From assembly GCA_002869385.1 (NCBI GenBank), contig PKTB01000013.1:49666-113665 (forward strand): a DNA stretch of 64,000 bases. Direction: 5' to 3'. Below the pieces are notes generated by a model. That model worked only from the letters and a program-made list of their open reading frames with translations, had not been told where the DNA came from and made no database searches. Source of the stretch: Marinilabiliales bacterium. GTDB taxonomy: Bacteria; Bacteroidota; Bacteroidia; Bacteroidales; ML635J-15. Positions within the stretch are counted from its first letter, which is position 1, and each line of letters begins with the position of its first letter. Positions 1 through 10,261 of this stretch are shown here, piece by piece. Made by a program: the position numbers and the translations under genes.

Positions 1-2031
1 GAAAAATTTTTTTTCTAATTTATCAGGTTTTTCATCCCCTAATGAGGAAATCGTCTCGTCAAATTTTTCAATAATAAACGTCCCTGCATGAAAGTCACTA
101 AGAAATATTAAACCATCATCGCGCACAGATATAGATGTGCTACCAAATAGATTTAACCAACCCTCGCTACCAACAAATTTTGCAGCAACCACTCCTGCTG
201 ACATATCAACAACTTGAGCTCCGTAAAATTTATCGGCCACATAATAATAACCATTTTTAAGATCAATATCGCGAACTACAAAATTCACATCGAAAAAACT
301 ATTATTTTCCTGAAGCGTATTTCCATTCCAACCTATTTCTGTAATAGATTGCTGTGTACCAACGGCTATTTTGCCATCTTCTACATCAATGGAATAAATT
401 TCTTCACCAAAATAAATACTATCAATTAGTTCAAATTGATCATTTTCCACTTTAGCTGCAACTAGATATATTGAAGAATTAAATTCTTTTCCATAATAAA
501 CGGTATCTCCAACTGCTTCAAGTGCCCAAATATCATTATTCATAGTATCCCGGGAAATGACATTATAATTCTCTAATGGGTCATGAGGATTATACAAATC
601 AATAAAAGTACTGTCAATAGTTGACCATGTTCCGACAATACGATCTCCTAAATCAGTTTCTATCAGTTCCATTTCAACATAACTTCTACCCGTTTCCTCG
701 ATTAAAACAGCTTCGCCACCTTGTTTCCATGGAAGCACATTCCAAATATCACCGGTACTCATTAACAACAAAGAATCATTCAAATACAGTGCTGTACTAA
801 TAAAACCGCAATTTTCCCAATGAGCAAGAATGGAATTATTCATAAACGACTGTGTTAACATAATACTGTCAACACTATACACATACATCCCATCGCCTTC
901 CTGACTAGTATAAAGCGTGTCTCCAATTACGAAATTATTATTAGTCCAGCCGCCTGTTGTATGAAAACTTAAAGTATCAAGCGGATTTAATTGACTAATA
1001 TCGGTAACTATAACGCCTAACCACTCAGATGCAATAGCCATATAATCTGTTCCTTTCATTACCGCACCGTCGAAATGCCAAAGACCTGCATTTATATAGC
1101 CTAAATCAATCATATTTTCGTCTGGAAGTCCTGTAGCGTCAAGAATGGGTATAATAGTAAAAAGAGATGTTGGGAAATTATTAGCTGCAGTAGTTGCCAA
1201 AAATAATGTATCATTTTTTGACGTCATATTCATAATATTCACTTGCGCATAACCCGGTATACCCCCTCCAATAAATAAAGAATCTGCCTTGACTAAATTT
1301 TCATTATCATAATATAAAGCATAAAAAACAGATGAAGTATTAGTAATATCACGAGGTCCACCACAAACATATACAATACTATCGTTAAGATCTGCAAAGT
1401 CCACATCCATTAAAAACCAAATGTTTTGATTTTGCCATGTTGCCATCGGAGTTGATAGGTTTTGTGCATCATATAAGCTAATTGTTCCTCCAAAAAGCCC
1501 TCTGTTTCCAACTGCAATGATATTATTTCTTCGTGCAACAGCAATAGAGTTTAATGGGCCAAAAGTACTTTGATAAGTAAAAGTCCCATTATCATATGTT
1601 AGAATCCTAACCTGAATATTATCTGCAACATAAATAGTATCATCATATACAAACAAATCGTATGCTCCTTTTACTCCCTCATCATGCATATCATACCAAT
1701 CAAAAACATCCAGTTCTTCAGACAAATAATCTAGTGCATAAACACCATCGTGTGTAGCTGCAACAAACAAGGTGTCACCATATAATGATAATTCATTTAT
1801 GTAACCCTTTAATGGTCTTTGAGAAACCAAATAAATATCGTTTATATCAGATGCATCGTATATTTTTACAATAGCTCCTGCACCAACAATAATTTTATTA
1901 TTTATACTATCCCACTCCACACAGGACGAAGCAGACATACGTGTTTGACCAACAAGCTCAAGAGTTTCGATCTGAGAGAACATAATCGTTGACACAATCA
2001 ACATTACGACAAATAATATAATTTTCTTCAT
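1..2031 (-). CDS. Secreted beta-repeat (LVIVD/propeller-like) protein, probable T9SS cargo; 3' end cut by window
   Basis: Translating the minus strand from the ATG at 2029-2031 gives 677 codons without a stop up to the window edge, so the gene is 5'-complete and 3'-partial. The N-terminus is a signal peptide (Met-Lys-Lys, hydrophobic core, FSQ cleavage region near residue 18). The body is built of short repeated beta units carrying the recurring pattern G/N-D-T/S-L-hydrophobic (GDTLFVA, NDTLFLA, GDTLYTS, NDSLLLM), as in LVIVD or propeller-like secreted proteins of Bacteroidota. The last visible residues (LEKKFF) stand where an IYPNP sorting motif would normally begin, so a T9SS C-terminal domain just outside the window is inferred. 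No catalytic motif was seen. A TAnnTTTG box lies 20 nt upstream of the start. Confidence 0.75.
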   Translation of the reverse strand, partial: MKKIILFVVMLIVSTIMFSQIETLELVGQTRMSASSCVEWDSINNKIIVGAGAIVKIYDASDINDIYLVSQRPLKGYINELSLYGDTLFVAATHDGVYALDYLSEELDVFDWYDMHDEGVKGAYDLFVYDDTIYVADNIQVRILTYDNGTFTYQSTFGPLNSIAVARRNNIIAVGNRGLFGGTISLYDAQNLSTPMATWQNQNIWFLMDVDFADLNDSIVYVCGGPRDITNTSSVFYALYYDNENLVKADSLFIGGGIPGYAQVNIMNMTSKNDTLFLATTAANNFPTSLFTIIPILDATGLPDENMIDLGYINAGLWHFDGAVMKGTDYMAIASEWLGVIVTDISQLNPLDTLSFHTTGGWTNNNFVIGDTLYTSQEGDGMYVYSVDSIMLTQSFMNNSILAHWENCGFISTALYLNDSLLLMSTGDIWNVLPWKQGGEAVLIEETGRSYVEMELIETDLGDRIVGTWSTIDSTFIDLYNPHDPLENYNVISRDTMNNDIWALEAVGDTVYYGKEFNSSIYLVAAKVENDQFELIDSIYFGEEIYSIDVEDGKIAVGTQQSITEIGWNGNTLQENNSFFDVNFVVRDIDLKNGYYYVADKFYGAQVVDMSAGVVAAKFVGSEGWLNLFGSTSISVRDDGLIFLSDFHAGTFIIEKFDETISSLGDEKPDKLEKKFF

Positions 2032-2051
2032 AAGAGACGGGATTTATCATA

Positions 2052-2059
2052 CAAATATA
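2052..2059 (-). promoter_or_regulatory. Candidate Bacteroidota -7 box (TATATTTG) for the 1-2031 gene
   Basis: Read on the minus strand the bases are TATATTTG, matching the Bacteroidota consensus TAnnTTTG, 20 nt before the ATG at 2031. No TTTG -33 element is visible at 19-21 nt spacing, so this rests on one box only. Confidence 0.4.
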
Positions 2060-2167
2060 ATAAAAAACATCAAGCTTGGACGTTCTGGCGACACTTGGCA
2101 TATTTTGGAACCAGTGTTAGAGGTGTAGGAGTAAAAAAACCTCCAATTTTCATTGAAGGCTTTCTCG

Positions 2168-2241
2168 TGGTCCCACTAGGGCTTGAACCTAGGACCCCCT
2201 GATTATGAGTCAGGTGCTCTAACCAGCTGAGCTATGGGACC
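2168..2241 (-). tRNA. tRNA with anticodon CAT (Ile2 or elongator Met)
   Basis: The minus strand folds as a standard cloverleaf. The acceptor stem is GGTCCCA/TGGGACC with discriminator A, the anticodon stem CTGA/TCAG encloses the loop CTCATAA, and the T stem CTAGG/CCTAG encloses TTCAAGC. The 3' CCA is not encoded. A paired G1:C72 and an anticodon stem without three G:C pairs argue against initiator tRNA. Whether CAT is read as Met or, after lysidine modification, as Ile cannot be decided here. Confidence 0.93.
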
Positions 2242-2309
2242 GACTGTTTCTGTAAAACAGGATTGCAAAAATAGATATTTATTTTAATTATTCAAAAAAT
2301 AAATTACAT

Positions 2310-3170
2310 TTAATTTACAATCAAATTTTGAACGTGAGTATTCCTTTCTGTAATTACTTTTACTATATTTAAACCTGAGCATAAACCGTGCTTTATACAA
2401 GTGTTTGTTGTACTTGTTTCATAAGCTGCTATTAACTGCCCAATAGAATTATAAATCTCTACTTTATTTGCATTACCCTCAACAAAAAACTCACCACTTG
2501 TAGGGTTTGGATAAATCTTTATATTATCGGATTGAGTATTTCCATTTATTGAGCTAGTCTCGTCAATTTCAATAACAAAATATAAAAGGCTTGTCCCAAT
2601 AATGTCGTTCCACTCACCAGGTGAACCAAGCATTGTTGTTCCCGAAGGCCAACCTGCTAAACCGATAGCTCCATGATCCTGACCAGAGCTATAATCGTCG
2701 GGCTCGTTTGGCGTTCCACCGGATGTACCTCCCCAGTTTATATACGCTCCACCTTCTGCTGAACCATCACCTGCACCATTTGATCCTTCGCCAATCCAGA
2801 AAGTATTGCCGTCTGCATCGTTATTACCATCCCAAATCCAAGTTCCTTCATTATTTGAGTCAGTTGCTCCAATCCAAACATAGGCGATTCCACCACCATT
2901 CGAAATTGATGTGTAAGTTGTTGAAACACCGGCTCCACTAATAATTGCATCATAAACAGCATTTTGCTCTGCCACATCATTAATTTCAACCAAATATCCA
3001 CCTCTTTCAACAGCACATGCCGCTGCTTCATTCCAGTTTTTTGTTTCCTTTACAACTTCGTAGGTTTTACCACCATACTAAAAAGTGTAAACATTACCCT
3101 CTTCTGCACATTGAGAGTAAATGCTTAAAGCACTTAAAACAACAATAGAAAGTAAAAGTAGTTTTTTAAT
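2310..3170 (-). pseudogene. C-type lectin-domain secreted protein with T9SS C-terminal domain; in-frame TAG and non-ATG start
   Basis: The reading frame stays open from an ATT codon at 3168-3170 to the TAA at 2310, about 286 residues, apart from one TAG at 3078-3080 (codon 31). ATT-AAA-AAA starts a convincing signal peptide (KKLLLLSIVVLSALSIYSQ), so ATT probably replaces ATG. The C-type lectin fold is recognisable by AYVWIGATD, the calcium-site-like NEPDD and the terminal WNDI motif, roughly residues 35-190. The C-terminus (IKIYPNPTSGEF and following) is a T9SS type A sorting domain. The open part from about 2993 could be translated only with an internal start, without secretion signal. Role inferred: glycan-binding surface protein. 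The TAG probably replaces GAG (Glu) between YTF and YGGKTYEVV. Confidence 0.75.
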
Positions 3171-3287
3171 TCTTTATAGTTTTTTATTTAATCGTTTGTC
3201 TGTCAAAAATATAATATTTTCCTCAAATAATTAAATTTTGACATCTGATAAGTTTTATATTACTTTAGATATTGATTTATCTATTGC

Positions 3288-4496
3288 ATGAAATCTATTG
3301 CTCAAAATATTATCAAACTAGATAGCTTTTTCAAGAAAAATGAGAAACTGCTTTTCATTTCAGCCATTATATTAATTGCATTGAGATTTCTCTGGCTAAA
3401 CTATATAAATTGGCATACCGGCGAAATTAGTAATGGATTACATGGAGTAAAATACTGGCTCGATACAGACAGATACCTTTGGGGAGCAGAAAGCATATTA
3501 GATGGTAGTGGACTGGAAGGAAGACAGTTTCAGTTTATTGGATATATACTGATTATTGCATTAACAAAATTGCTTTCTCTACCTGACATCTCAATAATAA
3601 TAATTCAATTAGGACTATCTGTTTTTGCAGCTTACGCACTATACGATACTGTTAAACTAATAAGCAAATCAAAATCTGCCGGGATCTTTGCCCTTGCACT
3701 GTTTATGTGTAATCCTTTTATTGTAAAATGGCATTTATATATTCTTACCGAGTCTGTTTACACCTCTATGCTGATAATTTTTCTATGGAGATTGATAAAT
3801 ATGATTCAAATAAGAAAAGTATCCAATTATATTTGGGTTATTATTAGCTTAATAATAACTATGTCAGTTCGTCCAAACGGATGGATACTATTACCTGTTT
3901 TCGCAGGCTTTTTTATCTATTCTTTTTCATTTAATAAAACACTAAAATTTGGGCTGACAGTTTCATGCTTAATAGCTTTTATTATAGTCCTTGGAGGAGC
4001 TAACAGCTTAAGAGATTCCGTTCAAATTACTACTCCTGTACAAAATCTTCATGAAGGAATTACAGTTTGGGGACATCCTGAATTAAATCTGGATATGCCC
4101 AAAGAGTCGGGTATTGATAACACTAAATGGACAGGTGGATTAGAATATGTGGCAAAACACCCTTTAGCAAGCATCAAGCTCGGAGCCACAAGAATTTGGT
4201 ATACAATTATCCACGTTCGACCTTATCATTCACAACTATACAAAATTAGAGTCCTTTTCTGGATAATCCCGGCATATATTCTTGCTATAATTTCTTTATT
4301 ACAGATAAAAAAGAAACCTGAAGTATTCGCATCATTATCAATAATATTAGCTCATTATATAGTTATTGCACTATCGTATGCCGAGCACGATTCAAGGTTT
4401 GAAATATACATTTTACCAATATTCTATGTACTTGCCGGACTCGGTTTTGCGTTAATATTTAAACATATTAAAAACAGATTGTTAAATTCAAACTAA
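3288..4496 (+). CDS. Polytopic membrane protein, GT-C-like glycosyltransferase
   Basis: This intact 402-residue protein has about nine to ten hydrophobic segments from residue 22 to the end. The first loop after helix 1 carries acidic residues (WLDTDRYLWGAESIL, near residue 58), the usual place for the catalytic Asp of GT-C enzymes that use polyprenyl-phosphate sugars. The C-terminal loop ends with a conserved-looking AEHDSRFEIYILP stretch before the last helices, as in family 39-type transferases of Bacteroidota. The substrate is unknown. It is transcribed divergently from the lectin gene and is followed after about 50 bp by the Omp85 gene, which has its own promoter-like box. Assignment is from topology and the loop motif only. 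Confidence 0.6.
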   Translation: MKSIAQNIIKLDSFFKKNEKLLFISAIILIALRFLWLNYINWHTGEISNGLHGVKYWLDTDRYLWGAESILDGSGLEGRQFQFIGYILIIALTKLLSLPDISIIIIQLGLSVFAAYALYDTVKLISKSKSAGIFALALFMCNPFIVKWHLYILTESVYTSMLIIFLWRLINMIQIRKVSNYIWVIISLIITMSVRPNGWILLPVFAGFFIYSFSFNKTLKFGLTVSCLIAFIIVLGGANSLRDSVQITTPVQNLHEGITVWGHPELNLDMPKESGIDNTKWTGGLEYVAKHPLASIKLGATRIWYTIIHVRPYHSQLYKIRVLFWIIPAYILAIISLLQIKKKPEVFASLSIILAHYIVIALSYAEHDSRFEIYILPIFYVLAGLGFALIFKHIKNRLLNSN

Positions 4497-4528
4497 ATCT
4501 ATTGGGTGAATTTTCATTATAATTCATG

Positions 4529-4536
4529 TATCTTTG
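4529..4536 (+). promoter_or_regulatory. Candidate -7 box (TATCTTTG) before the Omp85 gene
   Basis: TATCTTTG matches TAnnTTTG and ends 7 nt before the ATG at 4544. If used, transcription would start almost at that ATG, which favours 4544 over the in-frame ATG at 4526 that lies upstream of the box. No -33 TTTG at proper spacing was found. Confidence 0.4.
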
Positions 4537-4543
4537 TAAAAGC

Positions 4544-6886
4544 ATGATTAAAAAAGGTAGGAAAATAAGCTTTAGGATACTAAGTATCTCTGCTGTATTG
4601 TTGTCAGTTTTGGCAATGAACTCATGTCGTCCTACCAAACATATTACCGATGGAGAGCATCTACTAGCAAACGTTAAGTTTGATTGCGATAATTCTTCTA
4701 TCGACTATGAAGAGCTGGAAACCACACTTCGTCAAAAACCTAATCGTAAAACTCTCTCAGTTTTTCGTTTTCACATGATGGTTTACAATATTGCAAAAAC
4801 CGGTAAAGAAAGAAAATGGAAAGAAAAAATCGCAGATGTTGTTGGTGAAGCACCTGTAATCTATGATGAATTTGCAACTGAAAAAACTCTGGAAAATATT
4901 AAATCATATCTTGCTGCTCAATCATATTACGATGCAAAAGTTAGTGTTGAAAGAAAAGAAAAAAGAAAAAAAATATCACTGACCTATAAAATAGAAACAG
5001 GAGAACCCTTTGTATTATCAAAAATCAATTACGATATTATTGACCCGAAAGTTCTAGAACTGGTTTTACTGGATACTGTTAACGCACTAATGCACACAAA
5101 TGGCAAATTTAACACTGATGACTTACAGGACGAGAGAGAGAGGCTTGCAAGAATGCTAAAAAGTAATGGATATTACTATTTCTCCATTAATAATATTCAC
5201 TTTTATGCTGATACTACCGGAAACCCTTACGAAACTGAATTAACTGTTGCAATAAGAAAATCTTTTGACGAAGAAAATATAGCCAACCTCACTCCTTTTA
5301 AATCTCAGGTTATTAGAAATATTTACATTTATGCCGATTTTGACCCAAAACTCTCTATCTCTGATACTGAAAACTACAATGCTCAACTGGACACAATATC
5401 TGTTGACGGCTACAATATTATTTATCGAGAAAAGCTAAAAATAAAACCATCTGTTTTACTTCAATCATGTTTTGTAAAACGTGGTGACAGGTATAATATT
5501 CAAAATGTTGAAAAAACGCATTCACATTTATCAAATCTAAAACAATTCAAGCTGATAAATATTAAGCTTAGTGCATCAAATGATGTTTTTCTGGATACTC
5601 AGAAAGAAAAATTCTTGGATCTGCATATTTACCTGACCCCTTTAACAAAACAATCGTACACTCTTGAACTTGAAGGAAACAACACTTCGGGAAATGTTGG
5701 AATTGCAGGAGTAATTTCATACAATAATAAAAACTTATTAAGAGGGGCACAACTATTTAATATTAAAGGATCTTTAGCCTTCCAGACTCTTACTCTTGAG
5801 AGCGAAGATACCCGCCAAACATTTTTCAACACTCTGGAATATGGTGGAGAGATGAAATTAAACATCCCGAAATTGATGATACCTTTCTATGAAAATTATG
5901 AATTTGTAAAAAACCATAATCCAAAAACCAGAATTAGTACATCATTTAGCTACCAACAGCGACCCGATTACACGAGAACTATTGGTAATGCAAGCTTTTG
6001 ATATTATTTTAAAGGAGGTAAAAACAATCACCTGACACACTATTTTAATCCTATAGAGCTTTATCTGGTAAAAATATTTGATTTCAATCCCGAGTTTCAG
6101 CAACAAATAGAGAATTTATACATCAGATATTCGTATGAAGACCAATTAATGTCTGTTATAAGCTACGACCTGATGTTTAACAACCAGAATATCAACAAGT
6201 CTAAAAGCTTCTCATACTTTTGGCTTAATCTGGAAACCAGTGGAAATATTCCTAACCTTATTTATAAAACGACAAATCAGGAACAAATAGACGGTGCTTA
6301 TCAATTTATCGGCGTTGAATTTGCCCAATTTGTTAAAGCCGATCTCGATTATAGATATTATCAGGTTTTTAATGAGAATCAATCGCTTGTTTATCGAGGA
6401 TTTTTTGGAATAGGATTACCTTATGGAAACTCTCTCAGGGGTCTACCTTTTGTGAAAAAATATTTTATCGGAGGTGCAAATGATATTCGTGCATGGAGAG
6501 TAAGGACAATTGGTCCGGGATCATATAACGGAACGAACTATGACCAGATTGCAGATATGAAAATGATGTTTAATCTGGAATACAGATTTAAACTCATTTC
6601 ATTTATCGAAGGTGCTCTGTTTTTAGATGCCGGAAATATTTGGGCAATAGATGAAAATGATAATCGTGTGGGAGCTCTTTTTGCCTGGGACAGATTTTAT
6701 AGAGAAATAGCTTTGGGAACAGGTTTTGGAACCAGATTCGACTTCTCATTTTTTATTATTAGATTCGATTTCGGTGTTCCTTTATACGACCCTGTTTATC
6801 CTGAAGGTGAAAGATGGCTTGGAACTTTTAATACTTTTGAGCTAAGCGATTTTACTTTTAACTTTGGAATTGGGTATCCTTTCTAA
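4544..6886 (+). pseudogene. Omp85/TamA-like outer-membrane assembly protein with lipoprotein signal; in-frame TGA
   Basis: The frame from ATG 4544 runs 780 residues and is broken only by TGA at 5999-6001 (codon 486). It continues without interruption to TAA at 6886. The N-terminus is a signal ending in a Cys (LAMNSC), typical of lipid-anchored TamA-like proteins of Bacteroidota, followed by the usual CxxTKHI..GEHLL opening. POTRA-like segments follow (for example TYKIETGEPFVLSKINYDI near residue 155), then a C-terminal beta barrel containing the Omp85-type patterns FFIGGANDIRAWR (preceded by KKY) and GIGYPF at the extreme C-terminus. The TGA stands between ASF and YYFKGG, where related proteins usually have Gly, so GGA to TGA is the simplest reading. 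Role: insertion or translocation of outer-membrane proteins. A second ORF starting at 6149 would be only the barrel end. Confidence 0.8.
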
Positions 6887-6902
6887 AGTGTCTAAAGTGA
6901 GA

Positions 6903-7010
6903 AGTACTTAGAGTACTTAAAGTATTTAGAGTACTTAAAGTATTTAGAGTACTTAAAGTATTTAAAGTATTTTGAGTATTTAGAGTATTTAGAGTATTTA
7001 GAGTATTTAA
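6903..7010. repeat. Twelve-unit 9-bp tandem repeat (AGTAYTTAR)
   Basis: Twelve consecutive units of the form AGTATTTAG, AGTACTTAA and close variants run without interruption from 6903 to 7010. The C/T at position 5 and the G/A at position 9 partly alternate, giving an 18-bp sub-period in the first half. It lies between the stop of the Omp85 gene and the start of the next gene. The leucine/asparagine/threonine ORF on the opposite strand is only its translation. Confidence 0.95.
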
Positions 7011-7048
7011 AGTTGGGAAGTTTTTAAATTTTAAGAAAATACTGATTA

Positions 7049-7591
7049 ATGAAAAAACTAATTTTAATAGCATTATTCGTATCAATAATAGTTGGTGTAT
7101 GTGCGCAGAATTCTCGTCCCATAATGTTGGGATTTAGCCCTGCGATTACTGTTGAGCCATCATATCCACAAGGAGCATTTGACTTAAACATTTTACCGCT
7201 AGCTGTTCAATTTCCGGGTATTATTGATAATCTGGATATAAGATTTCTTAGTTTGGTAAACTATGGAATTCGTTCGTATGGTTCTGCATTGATAAACATA
7301 GGTGGTGAAATTTGTCTGCCTTATCATTTTGACTTTTCACGCAACGACGATTTCATTTCTAAAGGTTTTTTTATCGGTCCCGGAGCTGCATTCTCACGAA
7401 ATATTCATTACAATCACAGAAGTCTATCAGTCTTTATTGAACCAGGTTATCACTTTTTATTTAATGATAACTTTTCACTTATAATCGATATGCAGTTTGG
7501 CAGAACTTACCTAAAACCCGACAGCGGTATAAGTGTAACCCAAAACCACTGGGGAGTAAAAGTTGTGCTGGGATGGTGGATAAACAATTAA
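7049..7591 (+). CDS. Small secreted protein, probable outer-membrane beta-barrel
   Basis: An intact 180-residue protein with a clear signal peptide (MKKLILIALFVSIIVGVCAQ, cleavage after residue 20). The mature part alternates hydrophobic and polar residues in about eight strands, has glycine/aromatic-rich turns and ends in VVLGWWINN with aromatic residues near the C-terminus, as in small OmpW/OmpA-like barrels. No family was recognised. It starts 39 bp after the tandem repeat and 162 bp after the Omp85 gene on the same strand, so it may be read through from that gene or have its own promoter. Function unknown. Confidence 0.65.
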   Translation: MKKLILIALFVSIIVGVCAQNSRPIMLGFSPAITVEPSYPQGAFDLNILPLAVQFPGIIDNLDIRFLSLVNYGIRSYGSALINIGGEICLPYHFDFSRNDDFISKGFFIGPGAAFSRNIHYNHRSLSVFIEPGYHFLFNDNFSLIIDMQFGRTYLKPDSGISVTQNHWGVKVVLGWWINN

Positions 7592-7594
7592 TAA

Positions 7595-7606
7595 GACGGA
7601 TGACCG
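7595..7606 (-). repeat. Dispersed 12-bp motif CGGTCATCCGTC, copy 1
   Basis: The minus strand reads CGGTCATCCGTC, identical to 33226-33237 and 51508-51519. All three copies are at gene borders. This copy begins 4 nt after the stop of the 7049-7591 gene. Confidence 0.6.
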
Positions 7607-7709
7607 ATGCTATATTCCATTTTATCATCGAATTTGTCATAAACAATGCAACTGTTAACAGGCTTAAATTGTCTCTTATTTAATTAAATAATTATACTTA
7701 CAATTCTAA

Positions 7710-10175
7710 ATGAAAAAGAATAGAATAAAAATAATATTTTTTATATCCTTAATGTTGTTCTTATCAAATAATGTTAATTCTCAAATATTATATCATGATC
7801 TAGAACCAAATATTCATTTAGAATCTAGATTAACACAAACAAAAAGTATTTACTTAAACTTTAGTCCTTTAGGAATAAATGACAGCATCCGATTTTCAAT
7901 AACAGATCAGACTATGCCAGGCTATTTGTATACAATATCAGCAGAATTAAATGAACATTTTTATTTTTCCGATACAATAAATTATTCAGAATATGTGAAA
8001 AATCTGAATTTCAGGTCTTCTATTCAGCAAAATATAGATTTCACAAAAGAAGACTCTCTTATATTAATATGCAATTCAAGCTGGGATAATGGATACATTG
8101 AGAACAAAACAGGTTTTCTAGGTTTTGCATATACATACTCTCAAGACACAATCTATGGGTGGATCAGGATAAAAATCATTAATTTTGAAACGCCTAGTAT
8201 TAATACCGAGTTATTTATTAATGATTTTGCAATTAGCACAAATCCCGATTATGACATTCTTGCAGGTGAAGGCATTAGTCCTATTGTTGAGGATATTGTT
8301 GTAAAAGATATAGCCAATAATAAAAATGAAACAGATATGAACATAAGTTTTTCAAAAGCTATTTTACATGATAGTATTCAATCATATAGGGTTTTCATTG
8401 TTCCTGAAGAAGACTATGAATCATTTAATCTGGATATCGCAGAAACTATTTCAGAAGGAAACTATTTTGATATTACATCAACAGATGTAGACTTTAACGG
8501 GACAATTCCTGAAAACACAAAAGATATAAATGGTAATAATATTGTTGAACTATCTTTGTATCGTATTTTTGTATTATCAATCCCCATATCCACCTATACA
8601 AGCGATAAAAGATTATCTAATCCTTCTTGTTCTATCACTCTATATACACCTTTAGAAGAAATTACAATTAACACTTCAAGTTCTTATTATCAAGGAGGTT
8701 CTGACTATGAATTATATTTAAATTTTGACTCGCCAAATTCAAATGAAGGAGTTGATGAATATAGATTAATACTTGTTAATTGTAGTGATACTATAAACTT
8801 TAACAAAGAAATCGCAGAAAACATCACTAATCAAAATTATGAAGTGATAAACACAAATGATGACTACTTTTATGGAACTTTCAATTTAAACCAGCTACTC
8901 GATTTTAAAGGCGATGAAATTAATAGAACAGACTCATATGTTTGCTATGTTTTAATGATTCCTGACATGTCATATTTTAATTGAACTTCTTTAATAAAAT
9001 CAAACCAGTCTTTTGTATTTTACAGAAAATGTAACAGCGTTGAATATGTTTCTGGATATGATTATGCAAATAACAATGATGCGTCAGATTTAAGTGTCGA
9101 ATTAAAATCTACTGAAAGTGACATATTTTCTATCTTAAAATATCGAATATTCATTGTAGAAGACGAAATTGCAGATGACTTTACTAATGAAATTGCAAAT
9201 CAAATCGTTGATAATAAATGTTATTTTGATATAAATCAAACAAATTATGATTTATCATTTACTTTGCCATCAACACTTAGAACAAGTTCAGGAAATTTAA
9301 TCACTACAAATTCCCCTTACAGATTATTTGTTCAATCCATAGCTAATAACATCAGAACAGATGTAAACGCTTTATCTGAAAAATCCAGATTAGTTTCAAT
9401 CAATGATCCAAATTCTTTTCATACCGGACAAGAAGAAGGTTTAGATATAACTTACTATGATATTATCCCTGACAGTATATTGTCAAATTTAGAATATGAA
9501 TATAATTCATACAGTTTTAGTTTTAATGATAATCCAGATACAGAGCTTAAAATTGAACTCATAAGAGAAGGTGGGTGGCACGGAGATAATTTATATATAA
9601 ATCTTGTACCTTCAGAGAATGTTTTTATTTGCCTTATGGATGATGAAAGTAATTCACCAGACAAATTACCTGAAAATTATTCCTTAAATCATCTAAATAG
9701 CTGGAGAAACGATACAATTAACATGTCTTATTATTATGGTGGCTGGTGGCCAACCGGACACGGAGGGCTTTGGTATGACGAGACATCACTTATTGAACAG
9801 AATAATAATTATTTAGGACTTATGTATATTGATGCGCAAGACACTAGCTATATTTGGATTAATCTCGCAATCCAAAAAGCTATTTACATTTCTGTTAAGA
9901 GCTATGCTATATATAAGCCAAATTCACAGAATGTTAAACCAGAAAATTCTATCTCAATTTACCCAAATCCATGTAATAACATTTTAAACATATCATTACC
10001 TAAAAGTAGTTTTTCCTATAATATTCAGATATACAACACTCAGGGGAAACTGCTTCTAAACAAAGAAATCAGCAATTTATATCAATTAGATGTATCTTAC
10101 CTAAGCAAAGGCATGTATATAATAAAAGCTATGAATGAAGAAATAGAAAAAATATTTAAATTTATTGTTCAATAG
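7710..10175 (+). pseudogene. T9SS-secreted protein with three repeated modules; in-frame TGA
   Basis: One frame of 821 residues from ATG 7710 to TAG 10175, interrupted by a single TGA at 8982-8984 (codon 425). The ORFs 7710-8984 and 9264-10175 are its two halves, and the sequence between them is open in the same frame. A signal peptide (IIFFISLMLFLSNNVNSQ) precedes an N-terminal beta domain. Three diverged modules of about 110 residues follow, each with an EYR-hydrophobic-hydrophobic-V core, a phenylalanine and IAE/IAN stretch, and a GN(N/L)I-Y-hydrophobic-FV end (near residues 220-290, 345-425 and 470-555). The C-terminus (SISIYPNPCNNIL to the end) is a T9SS sorting domain. Function unknown. 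The stop may replace GGA (Gly), giving FNGTS. Confidence 0.75.
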
Positions 10176-10261
10176 GGTGACAAATTTAAACTTAATTCTA
10201 AAGCTATATTCTATGCTTCTAAATTCCATTAATAATATATAATTAAAATTTATCTCTAATA

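Noticed and set aside
2738..3031. A 97-residue protein overlapping the lectin gene
   Set aside because: It is out of frame with the lectin domain and its sequence has no own features.
5999..6001. Selenocysteine at the TGA codons
   Set aside because: The affected genes are not selenoprotein families, the expected residue is Gly or unknown, and no SECIS-like hairpin was seen after the codons.
6903..7010. CRISPR array
   Set aside because: Units are 9 bp with no spacers and no cas genes are nearby.
6858..7085. Minus-strand ORF with Leu-Asn-Thr repeats
   Set aside because: It is only the reverse translation of the 9-bp tandem repeat and overlaps two real gene ends.
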